Part shown: positions 39,956-48,092 of the stretch, piece after piece
How the letters are laid out: every line of letters starts with the position of its first letter
Numbering within the stretch: position 1 is the stretch's first letter
Origin: Mycobacteroides chelonae CCUG 47445
Lineage (GTDB): Bacteria > Actinomycetota > Actinomycetes > Mycobacteriales > Mycobacteriaceae
Direction: 5' to 3'
Assembly: GCF_001632805.1 (NCBI RefSeq)
Contig: NZ_CP007220.1
Location: 2,108,001 to 2,172,000, forward strand
DNA length: 64,000 nt
Notes under the pieces: model-generated
The model's input: the letters and a program-made list of their open reading frames with translations, nothing else
Told to the model about the DNA's origin: nothing
Database searches by the model: none
Made by a program: the position numbers and the translations under genes

Positions 39956-40698
39956 CTGTGGAGCATGTTTACGCCGACTGGGATGCCGCCTATGTGCTCG
40001 GTGCGCTCTCGTCCGCCGAGCGGCGTGAATACGAACAACACCTGGTCGACTGTGTCAGCTGCCAGCGCGCGCTGTCCGAAGTGACGGCCATGCCCGGTCT
40101 GCTGTCCAAGGTCGATCGTGGCTACGCCGAGAAGATGGAACTCGAAGACCCGCCCGTGCTCGCCAAGCCTGCCACCAGCTGCCCGGTGCAGGCGCTGTGG
40201 CCCAAGTTGCAGGCCCGGTGGCGGCGGCAGAGCGCGGTGCGCCGACTTGCCTATGTGGGTGCGGTCGCGGTGGCCGCCGCCGTTGCGCTGACGGTCTCGC
40301 TGGTACCGCCGCCGTGGTATCACCGGCCCGCACCGATGAATGTCGCCGCGGGTTCGTTGCCGGCGGGGGAGCATTGGCAGCCCATGCGCCAGGTGACGCC
40401 CTCTCCGCTGAGCGCACAGGTGTCCATTGTCCGGGACGGTGCCGGCACCCGTATCGAAATGTGGTGCAGCTATCCGGCATACGGAGATGACTCGGATGAC
40501 TCGGCGGCACCTTACGCGCTGCGCGTCGGCACCCGAGCCGGCGGGAACATCATTGCCAGTTCATGGACGGCCAAGCCAGGCTCCGCGATGATGACGTCGA
40601 TGACCGTCCCGGTGGCGCAGGATCAGATCGAGAGCATCCAGGTGATCGACAATCACGGCGACGCGGTGCCGCTGGTGTTCCTCGAACTACGCCGCTGA
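39952..40698 (+). CDS. rslA: Zinc-containing anti-sigma factor RslA
   Basis: RslA is a membrane-anchored anti-sigma factor that sequesters SigL. The ZAS motif is H30-x3-C34-x2-C37 (EQHLVDCVSCQRA) near the N terminus. A single transmembrane helix lies at about 99-118 (AYVGAVAVAAAVALTVSLV). A 130-residue exported domain follows that would sense the signal. The 248 residues match the 250-residue M. tuberculosis protein. In the family, oxidation of the ZAS cysteines releases zinc and the sigma factor. The ATG overlaps the sigL stop by four bases, keeping the two in stoichiometry. Confidence 0.92.
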   Translation: MTVEHVYADWDAAYVLGALSSAERREYEQHLVDCVSCQRALSEVTAMPGLLSKVDRGYAEKMELEDPPVLAKPATSCPVQALWPKLQARWRRQSAVRRLAYVGAVAVAAAVALTVSLVPPPWYHRPAPMNVAAGSLPAGEHWQPMRQVTPSPLSAQVSIVRDGAGTRIEMWCSYPAYGDDSDDSAAPYALRVGTRAGGNIIASSWTAKPGSAMMTSMTVPVAQDQIESIQVIDNHGDAVPLVFLELRR

Positions 40699-40780
40699 CG
40701 CCCACCCCCATCAGGTTCGTGGTGCTTTGACGTGCCCATATAGCCGTTACCTGAAACACGATTCATATTGTGCCATCACA

Positions 40781-40800
40781 TGATTGAGATAACTCGATCA
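40781..40800. promoter_or_regulatory. AT-rich palindrome upstream of the second SigL promoter
   Basis: TGATTGAG and CTCGATCA are 8-base inverted arms with one mismatch around ATAA. The element ends 18 bases before the -35 hexamer, inside a stretch clearly richer in A and T than the flanking genes. It may bind an additional regulator of the cassette. Confidence 0.45.
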
Positions 40801-40818
40801 CTTTTTCTTCCGGATTGT

Positions 40819-40845
40819 TGAACCGGTCACGTGTGACAGTCGTGT
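40819..40845 (+). promoter_or_regulatory. SigL-type promoter of the ThDP/KAS III cassette
   Basis: TGAACC (40819-40824), a 16-base spacer and CGTGT (40841-40845) are identical in both elements and spacing to the sigL promoter at 39371-39397. The usual distance from -10 to start point would place initiation at about 40851-40853, the A of the ATG, so the message is probably leaderless. Confidence 0.8.
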
Positions 40846-40852
40846 ACTAGTC

Positions 40853-42622
40853 ATGACCACCCCGATACGTGCCCGGAGCCGTATGGCCGGCGATATCGCG
40901 CTCGGGAACGGGAACGGGACCATGCGGTTGGTCGACTGGCTCGTCCTGGAGTTGCGTCGTCATCATGTCGATGTCGTCTTCGGGGTCGACGGTGCGAACA
41001 TCGAGGATCTCTACGATGCCGTGCACTACACGCCGGGTATCCAGGCCGTCGTCGCCAAGCACGAGTTCTCGGCGGGCACCATGGCCGATGGCTATGCGCG
41101 TGCCGCCTCGCGGATGAGCGTGGTGGCCGCGACCTCAGGCGGCGGGGCCGTCAATCTTGTTCCTGCGCTTGCTGAATCGTTTGCGAGTCGGGTGCCGGTG
41201 CTGGCGATCGTGGGCCAGCCACCGCGCCCGCTGGAAGGTAACGGGGCGTTTCAGGATGGGAGTGGGCGTGCCGGGAGCATGGATCTGCAGGCAGTTTTCC
41301 GGCCCATTTCCGGTTACTGCACCCGAGTGGAACATCCCGAAGAAATCGCCGAGGTGCTCGGTCATGCACTGGCCGCGGTTCGGGATGGTCTGCCGGCGGT
41401 TCTCTTGATACCTAAAGACGTCCAGCAGGCACGCCTGCACACCACACCGCAGCTGCCGGAGCCGCACGTACGGCCTGGAGCGGTGCCCGCACAGCTTGCC
41501 GACTTCGCCAAGCATCTGGCCGATACGCCGGGGCGGGTGCTGGTGGTGGCTGGGCCGGAGGTGGCGCGGCACAATGCTCGCGGCGAGCTATCGGATCTCC
41601 TCGATCGTCTCGATGCCTTTGTCGCAGTGTCGCCCGATGCCAAAGATGCTGTAGACGGCGATGATCCGCGGCTGCTGGGCGTCATCGGAGTGATGGGACA
41701 CCCGGCCGTCGAAAGGGTACTGCGCCACGGTGTGACATGTGTCTGCATCGGGACCACGATGCCGGTGATGACCCGAGGCGGTGTCGACTTCGCGACGACG
41801 CCAGTGCTCTCGATCGGTTCGGCGACACCCCATATCCCGTCGCGTCACCTGCAGACCGAGGACCTGTCATCGACGCTGGCCCAGCTCGCCGCGGCTGTGC
41901 CGGCGCGTTCGGACTCGTCGGACAGTGAAACGCTCTACGCACCAGCCCATCTGGAACCGCCCGTGCATGACGGCGACGGTGTCAGGTACCACGATGGCAT
42001 GCACGTTCTCGACCGGGTGATTCCTGCGGAGGCGGATATCTTCGTCGACGCGGGTAACACCGGCGCCGCCGCGGTGCACTACCTGGGTGCCCGGCACCGG
42101 GGCCGTTATGTTGTCGCACTCGGTATGGGCGGCATGGGGTATGCCTTCGGTGCGGGCATCGGGTGTGCGTTCGCACGGGGCGGCCGCACCGTGGTGGTTG
42201 CGGGAGACGGGGCATTCTTCATGCACGGTATGGAGATTCACACGGCAATCGAGCACCGGCTGCCGGTGACATTCGTCATTGTCAACAACAACGCACATGC
42301 CATGTGCGTCACCCGTGAGCAGCTGTATTACGGAGGGGAGTACAGCTTCAACCGGTTCACGCCCTCGCATATCGGGGCCGGGATGGCCGCGATGTTCCCG
42401 AGTCTGATGTGCCGTTCGGCCGATACGGTGGCCGATTTCGAGGCCGCCATGCATGCGGCGATGGCCCATGGCGGTCCCTCTGTGGTGGAGGTCGTCTGCT
42501 CCACCGACGAGATACCCCCGTTTGCCCCGTTCTTGTCATCCGATATCGCTAAGGAGAAAACGCATGACCGACACGATTACCGAAGCATCCAAGCCTGGCC
42601 TGAAAGCCTTGCCCGCGCTTAG
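40853..42622 (+). CDS. Thiamine-diphosphate-dependent enzyme of the acetolactate synthase/decarboxylase superfamily
   Basis: The 589-residue enzyme has the three-domain fold of the ThDP family. The N-terminal Pyr domain has the activating Glu71 (AKHEFSAGTMADGYARA), then comes a central domain, and the C-terminal PP domain has the cofactor motif G451-D-G to Asn479 (VVVAGDGAFFMHG, FVIVNNNAHAM). It would decarboxylate a 2-oxo acid and release or ligate an aldehyde unit. No regulatory ALS subunit is present and ilvB-type flavin motifs are weak, so it is not assigned as acetolactate synthase. It is first gene of the putative SigL operon. Without a ribosome-binding site, ATG 40853 fits leaderless translation. 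Its last 59 bases overlap the next gene. Confidence 0.87.
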   Translation: MTTPIRARSRMAGDIALGNGNGTMRLVDWLVLELRRHHVDVVFGVDGANIEDLYDAVHYTPGIQAVVAKHEFSAGTMADGYARAASRMSVVAATSGGGAVNLVPALAESFASRVPVLAIVGQPPRPLEGNGAFQDGSGRAGSMDLQAVFRPISGYCTRVEHPEEIAEVLGHALAAVRDGLPAVLLIPKDVQQARLHTTPQLPEPHVRPGAVPAQLADFAKHLADTPGRVLVVAGPEVARHNARGELSDLLDRLDAFVAVSPDAKDAVDGDDPRLLGVIGVMGHPAVERVLRHGVTCVCIGTTMPVMTRGGVDFATTPVLSIGSATPHIPSRHLQTEDLSSTLAQLAAAVPARSDSSDSETLYAPAHLEPPVHDGDGVRYHDGMHVLDRVIPAEADIFVDAGNTGAAAVHYLGARHRGRYVVALGMGGMGYAFGAGIGCAFARGGRTVVVAGDGAFFMHGMEIHTAIEHRLPVTFVIVNNNAHAMCVTREQLYYGGEYSFNRFTPSHIGAGMAAMFPSLMCRSADTVADFEAAMHAAMAHGGPSVVEVVCSTDEIPPFAPFLSSDIAKEKTHDRHDYRSIQAWPESLARA

Positions 42623-43268
42623 TGATATCGCTGCCGACGCCGGCACCGAGGACGCGTTGCCCGGGGTGCATCGGATCGAGACCTCGCCGCGCGAGAAGGC
42701 GACGCCGATCATCATGGACATGATGCGGTCGGTGTATCCGCATGACCAGGTGTTCGGCCCATTCTGCACAGTCCAGGAGTATGTGGACTGCCCGCCCGAC
42801 GAGTTGCACCGCTACCTGTCCGACACTCGTTGCCTGGAGGAGTGGACCTATAGCCTGCGCGGCTTCGAGGAGACCGATGAGCCCGGGTTGTGGGTCGCAC
42901 ATGACCGTTTGGGGTCGGACACGCTGATCTACACCCGCACGGAATCGAACGCCGAATCCGGAACCGTCGATTATCACTGTGCCTGGGATCAGGGCGACCA
43001 CCTGTGGATGATCTACCTCATGCGAGTGGTCGACGCGCAGATCGTGCTCAACAAGCCAGGCTCGGTCGTGCTGTGGACCAACTGTCACCATCCGTTCTAC
43101 GACGAGAATCCCTATCCAGAAACCGCTCCGCCCCAACGCAAGCCGTGGGTGGGGGACTTCTGGGACATGTTCGGCGCGGGGCACCTGCTGGAACTGCTGA
43201 ACCTCAAGGCCATCGCCGAGTACCGCCACAGCCATGGGCTTCCTATCGTTCCGGAGTGGATGAAATGA
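42564..43268 (+). CDS. SRPBCC/START-fold protein of the SigL cassette
   Basis: The 234-residue protein shows the helix-grip pattern: VQEYVDCPPDELHRYLSD, then CLEEWTYSLRGFEE, strands around LIYTRTESNAESGTVDYHCAW, and a long C-terminal helix GAGHLLELLNLKAIAEYRH. The fold binds hydrophobic small molecules and includes polyketide aromatases and cyclases. ATG 42564 is fixed by TAAGGAG nine bases upstream; it lies inside the end of the ThDP gene in another frame. The stop overlaps the next ATG by four bases. A catalytic or carrier role on the pathway intermediate is inferred from context only. Confidence 0.75.
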   Translation: MTDTITEASKPGLKALPALSDIAADAGTEDALPGVHRIETSPREKATPIIMDMMRSVYPHDQVFGPFCTVQEYVDCPPDELHRYLSDTRCLEEWTYSLRGFEETDEPGLWVAHDRLGSDTLIYTRTESNAESGTVDYHCAWDQGDHLWMIYLMRVVDAQIVLNKPGSVVLWTNCHHPFYDENPYPETAPPQRKPWVGDFWDMFGAGHLLELLNLKAIAEYRHSHGLPIVPEWMK

Positions 43269-44278
43269 CCATCAGCATCTTCGATATCTCCAGCTACCTT
43301 CCCGAGAACCGGGTCAGCGCAGATTATTTCGCGCAGTACGCCAAGGACGATGACCTGGCGGAGAACGTCATGTTCCGCAGTCCGGCCTTCCGGCATCATG
43401 TCGCCGCCGACGAGTCCGCGGTGGATATGGCTGAACGTGCGGTCACCGGACTCCGGGAACGGCACTGCGACAGTGTGCTGGACGATGTGGACATTCTGCT
43501 GACACATACCCAGCTGCCCGACCTACCCTTCGTGGGTTGCGGTGGGGAGGTGGCGAACCGGCTGCAGATCCGCCCGGAGTGGATATTGGACATACACAAC
43601 GGCGGCTGCGTGTCGTTCGTTCTGATGCTCAAGCTTGTGCAGCAGATGATGGCCTCGTCGAGCGCTCGTTCGGCGCTCATCGTGAACATGCAGAACGCGG
43701 CGGGCCAGATCTTCGTACAAGAGCAGGTACGTTCGACCGCGCAGGCTTCCATTCCGGGAGACGGGGCCACCGCGGCACTGATCACCCGCGACGGGAGTTC
43801 CCCGGTACTGGGCATCGAGACGCGGAACTTCGGGGAGTTCGCGGGCGACATGACGTACGCGGTGACGCCTCATCGCAAATATTGGGAGTCCGGCCCAGGG
43901 CAGGGGAGGGTGGCATTCACCGAGCACAAGATCAGCAAGGTGCTGGCCCGCGGCAACCGCATGGTGCCCGAGGTGGCCCTGGCCGTTTGCGATCGAATCG
44001 GGCTTCCGTCAACGGATCTGGACGCATTGGTGACCAACCAGCCGAACCGCATATTTCTGCGGAACTGGCGCGATGCCCTACAACTGCCCCGGGAGAAGCA
44101 CCCGGACACCTTCGACGAGTGCGGCAACCTCTTCGGGGTGGGCATTCCGCACACTCTCGACCAGGCGATCTCCGATGGCCAGATCAAGTCCGGCGATACG
44201 GTGATGCTGGCTGGATTCGCCCATGCCGGTGACTATGCGGCAGCGGCGGCCGTGCGGTGGGGAGGGAGGGGCCTGTGA
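43265..44278 (+). CDS. KAS III-like thiolase-superfamily enzyme with altered active site
   Basis: The 337-residue protein is a 3-oxoacyl-ACP synthase III relative. Nucleophile Cys115 lies in DIHNGGCVSFVL. The Asn of the triad is Asn288 (ECGNLFGVGIPH). Where FabH has the catalytic His in HQAN, this protein has Asn258 (VTNQPNRI); the 30-residue spacing to Asn288 is the same as 244 to 274 in E. coli FabH. Loss of that His should weaken malonyl decarboxylation, so acyl transfer or a different condensation is more likely. It overlaps both neighbours by four bases. Confidence 0.82.
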   Translation: MTISIFDISSYLPENRVSADYFAQYAKDDDLAENVMFRSPAFRHHVAADESAVDMAERAVTGLRERHCDSVLDDVDILLTHTQLPDLPFVGCGGEVANRLQIRPEWILDIHNGGCVSFVLMLKLVQQMMASSSARSALIVNMQNAAGQIFVQEQVRSTAQASIPGDGATAALITRDGSSPVLGIETRNFGEFAGDMTYAVTPHRKYWESGPGQGRVAFTEHKISKVLARGNRMVPEVALAVCDRIGLPSTDLDALVTNQPNRIFLRNWRDALQLPREKHPDTFDECGNLFGVGIPHTLDQAISDGQIKSGDTVMLAGFAHAGDYAAAAAVRWGGRGL

Positions 44279-45315
44279 CAGTTAGTCCACTCCGCTTGGC
44301 ATTGAACGAGAATCCCTATCGTCCACTGCCATCGGTGCGGGATGCGCTCAGGCATGACATCGCGGAGGTGAATAGGTACCCCGAGTTCCTGCCCGTGGTG
44401 CTTCCGCGATTGATCGCCGAACGAGTGGGCATGACACCGGAGGAAGTGGTGGTGGGCGTCGGCGCCACCGGCGTCGCGCTGCAGGTGCTACAGGCGCTAT
44501 GTCAGCCGGGTGATTCGCTGGTCTTTGCGCACCCGACATTTGACGGCTATCCGATACTGGCCGATATCGCCGGGCTGATCCAGGTCCCGATTCCGCTGGC
44601 AGATAACGGGATTACAGATCTGGATGAGCTACTGGGTGCGGCGTACGACGCCGATGCCGCCGCCGTGGTGCTGTGCCGGCCCCATAACCCGACCGGAACA
44701 CTGATACCCGCGGACCAGGTCTATGAGTTCGTCCGCGAGGCGCCGCCGACCAGTGTCGTGATTCTCGACGAGGCCTACATCGAATTCGTGGATCCCGATG
44801 AACATCTGGACGTTCCGCGTGTTCTTGCGATACACCCGAACCTGGTTGTGCTGCGCACCTTCTCGAAGGCATACGGGTTGGCGGGGCTGCGGATCGGCTA
44901 TGGGTTGGCCGCTCCCGCCGTCTGTGGAGTCATTCGTAGGTACCAGCTCCCATTCGGCATGAACCGTGCGGCAGCAGTGGCGGTGGCCGCCTCGTATGCG
45001 GCCGAAGACGAGCTGCGTCTCCGGGTCGATGCCATTGTCTACGAGCGTGATCGGCTCAGGGAACGGCTCGCCCAGATGGGTGCTCATATCCCGGATTCCC
45101 ATGCCAACTTTGTGTATCTGCCGGCCCGCGGCGACGGCGAGCGCTGGATGTCCATCCTGGGAACCGATGACGTTGTCGCAAAGGAATACCCCGATGGCGG
45201 TGTCCGGCTCACGGTCGGCGACCCACGAGAGATGGCGATCGTCGCGCGGCGGCTGCTGGAGGTCGACGAGATCGGCGAAAGCGCTGAGCCACAGCTGAGT
45301 AGACCGGCGTCATAG
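44275..45315 (+). CDS. HisC-like PLP-dependent aminotransferase (class I/II)
   Basis: This fold-type I aminotransferase of 346 residues carries the N-terminal LALNENPY typical of histidinol-phosphate and aromatic aminotransferases. Asn138 is in PHNPTG, Asp165-Ala-Tyr in LDEAYIEF, and Lys198 in RTFSKAYGLAGLR forms the internal aldimine. A true histidine-pathway HisC would normally sit with hisD and hisB; here it closes a ThDP/KAS III cassette, so it probably aminates the ketone or aldehyde made there. GTG 44275 overlaps the KAS III stop and has GGGAGGGAGGGG upstream; GTG 44257 is less likely. Confidence 0.87.
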   Translation: MTVSPLRLALNENPYRPLPSVRDALRHDIAEVNRYPEFLPVVLPRLIAERVGMTPEEVVVGVGATGVALQVLQALCQPGDSLVFAHPTFDGYPILADIAGLIQVPIPLADNGITDLDELLGAAYDADAAAVVLCRPHNPTGTLIPADQVYEFVREAPPTSVVILDEAYIEFVDPDEHLDVPRVLAIHPNLVVLRTFSKAYGLAGLRIGYGLAAPAVCGVIRRYQLPFGMNRAAAVAVAASYAAEDELRLRVDAIVYERDRLRERLAQMGAHIPDSHANFVYLPARGDGERWMSILGTDDVVAKEYPDGGVRLTVGDPREMAIVARRLLEVDEIGESAEPQLSRPAS

Positions 45316-45318
45316 ACT

Positions 45319-45385
45319 GGTTGGCCGCGGCGATCCGTCCCCCCGATTGCCGGCCCCGAAACGGCAAGGACTGTCGCGGCCAACC
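45319..45385. terminator. Nested stem-loop between convergent genes after the SigL cassette
   Basis: GGTTGGCCGCG (45319-45329) pairs with CGCGGCCAACC (45375-45385). Inside the loop TTGCCG pairs with CGGCAA around 45347-45367. It starts right after the aminotransferase stop and ends nine bases before the convergent methyltransferase stop, so it can terminate both. Confidence 0.6.
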
Positions 45386-45393
45386 CCCACTTC

Positions 45394-46218
45394 TCAGAAT
45401 GCGTAGCGGTGATACTGCGCCATGTACCGCAGCGTCGGCGATAGCGACATCGCCTTGGCAAGAAGCCGATACGCGGTCCTGGTCTGTTGGAAGGTCTCCG
45501 AATCGAAGGGTGACTCCCACTCGAGGAGCTGCAGCTTGGGGATCTCGCGGATGATGTCTTCGGGACCGTCGATACCCCAATGCAGGGTCGCCCCCGAGCG
45601 TCGTACCACCGCGTTCGACCATTGCGTCTTGATGCCGAACCTGTTGAACGCATCGAATTGCAGTTCCCCGTAGGGGAAGTGATCAACAATCCGGCGAAAC
45701 AGGGCGATGCCGTCGGCCTGCGTGAGATACATGCTGAGACCCTCTCCGATCGCGAGCACCGGCCGGTCGCCCCGAATGTCCGCAAGCCATGCCGGGTCGG
45801 TCACCGATGCGGACACGACGTGATAGTTATCGCGTGTCGGATAGAGCTGGTTGCGCAGCGCGGCCACGTCGGGGTAATCGATGTCGTACCACTGGACTCC
45901 CGTACCGGGGTTCAGCCGGAAGAACCGGCCGTCGAGACCGCAGCCCAGATGCAGCACGATGGCCTCGGCATGCCTGGAAAGAAAGGCGCGCGCCCAGCCG
46001 TCGAAATGTGCGGAACGGGTGGTGACGGCCGGTGACCTACCCGCGGTGATGGTCGTCTTGGACCAGTCGTAGTCGATGCGGTCGGCGATGTCACGGGCCA
46101 GCCGGTCGCCGAGGATCGGCTTCGGCAGATCGGCGTCCAATGCCTTGGCGTAGAACGTCGCCAGCATGGTCTGCGGCGCTCCGCTGAGGTCGACATGGAT
46201 CTTCTCGGGGTGGCTCAT
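45394..46218 (-). CDS. SAM-dependent methyltransferase, LCM/TcmP-like family
   Basis: This second member of the family in the window has 274 residues. Motif I is IVLHLGCGLDGRFFRLNP, the acidic loop is VQWYDIDYPDVAALRNQLYP, with AIGEGLSMYLTQADGIALF and QFDAFNRFGIK. Relatives of this sub-group (TcmP type) methylate carboxyl groups of polyketide-like acids in Streptomyces, though mycobacterial members are uncharacterised. It faces the SigL cassette and shares a 92-base divergent region with dop. A role in modifying the cassette product is possible but only positional. Confidence 0.83.
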   Translation of the reverse strand: MSHPEKIHVDLSGAPQTMLATFYAKALDADLPKPILGDRLARDIADRIDYDWSKTTITAGRSPAVTTRSAHFDGWARAFLSRHAEAIVLHLGCGLDGRFFRLNPGTGVQWYDIDYPDVAALRNQLYPTRDNYHVVSASVTDPAWLADIRGDRPVLAIGEGLSMYLTQADGIALFRRIVDHFPYGELQFDAFNRFGIKTQWSNAVVRRSGATLHWGIDGPEDIIREIPKLQLLEWESPFDSETFQQTRTAYRLLAKAMSLSPTLRYMAQYHRYAF

Positions 46219-46310
46219 GAACCCGACGCTAATGCGGATTCCGCGGCGCGCAGCGCAGTCTGAACAGTCCCCGGCGTGGTGTTCAGCCCCACCTCTCTAG
46301 GCTGAGCGTC

Positions 46311-47807
46311 ATGCAACGGATCATCGGTACCGAGGTTGAATACGGCATTTCGTCTCCTACGGACCCCGCCGCCAACCCGATCCTCACCTCCACGCAGGCA
46401 GTGCTGGCGTATGCCGCGGCGTCGGGGATCCAGCGCGCCAAGCGCACCCGGTGGGATTACGAGGTGGAGTCGCCGCTGCGTGATGCCCGCGGGTTCGACC
46501 TGGGACGCACTACCGGTCCGGCTCCCATCGTCGATGCCGACGAGGTAGGGGCGGCCAACATGATCCTCACCAACGGTGCCCGCCTCTACGTCGATCACGC
46601 GCACCCGGAGTATTCGGCGCCCGAATGCACCAATCCGCTCGACGCGGTGATCTGGGACAAGGCCGGGGAGCGCGTGATGGAGGCTGCCGCACGCCACGTT
46701 GCCAGCGTGCCCGGCGCCGCGCGGCTGCAGCTGTACAAGAACAACATCGACGGCAAGGGCGCTTCCTACGGCACCCACGAGAACTACCTGATGGACCGCC
46801 AGACGCCGTTCTCGGCGATCATCGCGGGCCTGACGCCGTTCTTCGTGTCGCGCCAGGTGGTCACGGGTTCCGGCCGGGTGGGAATCGGGCCCTCCGGCGA
46901 CGACTCGGGCTTTCAGTTGTCGCAGCGTGCCGACTACATCGAGGTAGAGGTCGGTCTGGAAACCACGCTCAAGCGCGGCATCATCAACACCCGCGACGAG
47001 CCGCATGCCGACGCCGACAAGTACCGGCGCCTGCACGTCATCATCGGTGACGCCAACCTTGCCGAGACGTCGACGTTCCTCAAGGTGGGCACCACCTCGC
47101 TGGTCCTCGACCTGATCGAATCCGGGGCCGATCTCTCGGACCTGGCCTTGGCGCGGCCGGTGTATGCGGTGCACGTGATCAGTCGTGATCCGTCGCTGCG
47201 GGCCACGGTGGCGCTTGCGGACGGCCGAGAGCTGACAGGCCTTGCACTGCAACGTATTTACTTGGAGCGAGTGGCCGAGTTGGTCGCATCTCGCGAGCCG
47301 GATCCGCAGGCCGACCACGTGCTGCAGGTATGGGCCAAGGTTCTCGATCTGTTGGAGCGCGATCCGATGGAATGCGCCGACCTGTTGGACTGGCCCGCCA
47401 AGTTGCGGCTGTTGGAAGGATTCCGGCAACGCGAGAATCTGAGCTGGTCGGCGCCGCGTCTGCATCTGGTCGACCTGCAGTACTCCGATGTGCGCCTGGA
47501 CAAGGGGCTCTACAACCGGCTGGTGGCCCGCGGGTCGATGCAGCGGATGGTCACCGAGCAGCAGGTGCTGGACGCGGTCACGCGGCCCCCGTCGGATACC
47601 CGCGCCTACTTCCGGGGCGAGTGCCTGCGCCGCTTCGGTGCCGACATCGCCGCCGCTAGCTGGGACTCGGTGATCTTCGACCTGGGTGGGGATTCGCTTG
47701 TCAGGATTCCAACGCTGGAGCCGCTGCGCGGCAGCAAGAGCCACGTGGGCTCGCTGCTGGATTCGGTCGATTCGGCTGCTGAACTGGTCGATCAGCTCAC
47801 CACGTAA
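46311..47807 (+). CDS. dop: Pup deamidase/depupylase Dop
   Basis: Dop converts the C-terminal Gln of Pup to Glu and also removes Pup from substrates, using ATP bound in a glutamine-synthetase-like fold. The protein is 498 residues, starting [16 protein letters not shown] with Mg-binding Glu8 and Glu10. The catalytic Asp95 is in [16 protein letters not shown]. The Dop loop (about 41-75), absent from PafA, is present. [15 protein letters not shown] is the shared phosphate-binding segment. Pup follows 90 bases downstream in the same direction. Confidence 0.97.
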   Translation: MQRIIGTEVEYGISSPTDPAANPILTSTQAVLAYAAASGIQRAKRTRWDYEVESPLRDARGFDLGRTTGPAPIVDADEVGAANMILTNGARLYVDHAHPEYSAPECTNPLDAVIWDKAGERVMEAAARHVASVPGAARLQLYKNNIDGKGASYGTHENYLMDRQTPFSAIIAGLTPFFVSRQVVTGSGRVGIGPSGDDSGFQLSQRADYIEVEVGLETTLKRGIINTRDEPHADADKYRRLHVIIGDANLAETSTFLKVGTTSLVLDLIESGADLSDLALARPVYAVHVISRDPSLRATVALADGRELTGLALQRIYLERVAELVASREPDPQADHVLQVWAKVLDLLERDPMECADLLDWPAKLRLLEGFRQRENLSWSAPRLHLVDLQYSDVRLDKGLYNRLVARGSMQRMVTEQQVLDAVTRPPSDTRAYFRGECLRRFGADIAAASWDSVIFDLGGDSLVRIPTLEPLRGSKSHVGSLLDSVDSAAELVDQLTT

Positions 47808-47897
47808 TGGGTTCGGCGACGCACGCCCGCGAAACGTCACACCGTGGGCGCTGCCCGGTAGGCTGAACGGAACCGACCTAGCAGTCAGGAGGCAGCG

Positions 47898-48092
47898 ATG
47901 GCGCAGGAGCAGACCAAGCGCGGTGGTGGCGGTGACGAGGACGATGTCACCGACCTGGGAGGACCGGCCGGGCAGGAGCGCCGCGAAAAGCTGGCGGAGG
48001 ACACTGACGATCTGCTCGATGAGATCGATGACGTGCTGGAAGAGAACGCCGAGGACTTCGTGCGGGCGTACGTCCAAAAGGGTGGCCAGTGA
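47898..48092 (+). CDS. pup: Prokaryotic ubiquitin-like protein Pup
   Basis: The 64-residue tag is intrinsically disordered, with a helical segment [19 protein letters not shown] that coils with Mpa. It ends GGQ; the terminal Gln64 must be deamidated by Dop before PafA can attach it to lysines. The ATG follows CAGGAGGCAGCG. The TGA overlaps the prcB GTG by four bases, so tag and protease are translationally linked. Confidence 0.98.
   Translation: MAQEQTKRGGGGDEDDVTDLGGPAGQERREKLAEDTDDLLDEIDDVLEENAEDFVRAYVQKGGQ

Noticed and set aside
40853-42622. Calling the ThDP enzyme acetolactate synthase (ilvB)
   Set aside because: No small regulatory subunit gene follows and the context is not branched-chain amino acid synthesis.
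44275-45315. Calling the aminotransferase histidinol-phosphate aminotransferase HisC
   Set aside because: Motifs fit the HisC-like family, but the gene is embedded in a ThDP/KAS III cassette and the his genes in the window (hisE, hisG) are 40 kb away, so the substrate is left open.
46260-46286. CTGAAC/GTTCAG repeat before dop as a third SigL promoter
   Set aside because: No CGTGT element at 16 bases from TGAAC on either strand.
46215-48077. 620-codon open frame antisense to dop and pup
   Set aside because: It is a high-GC shadow of dop; its composition (many Gln, His, Arg) is typical of antisense frames.
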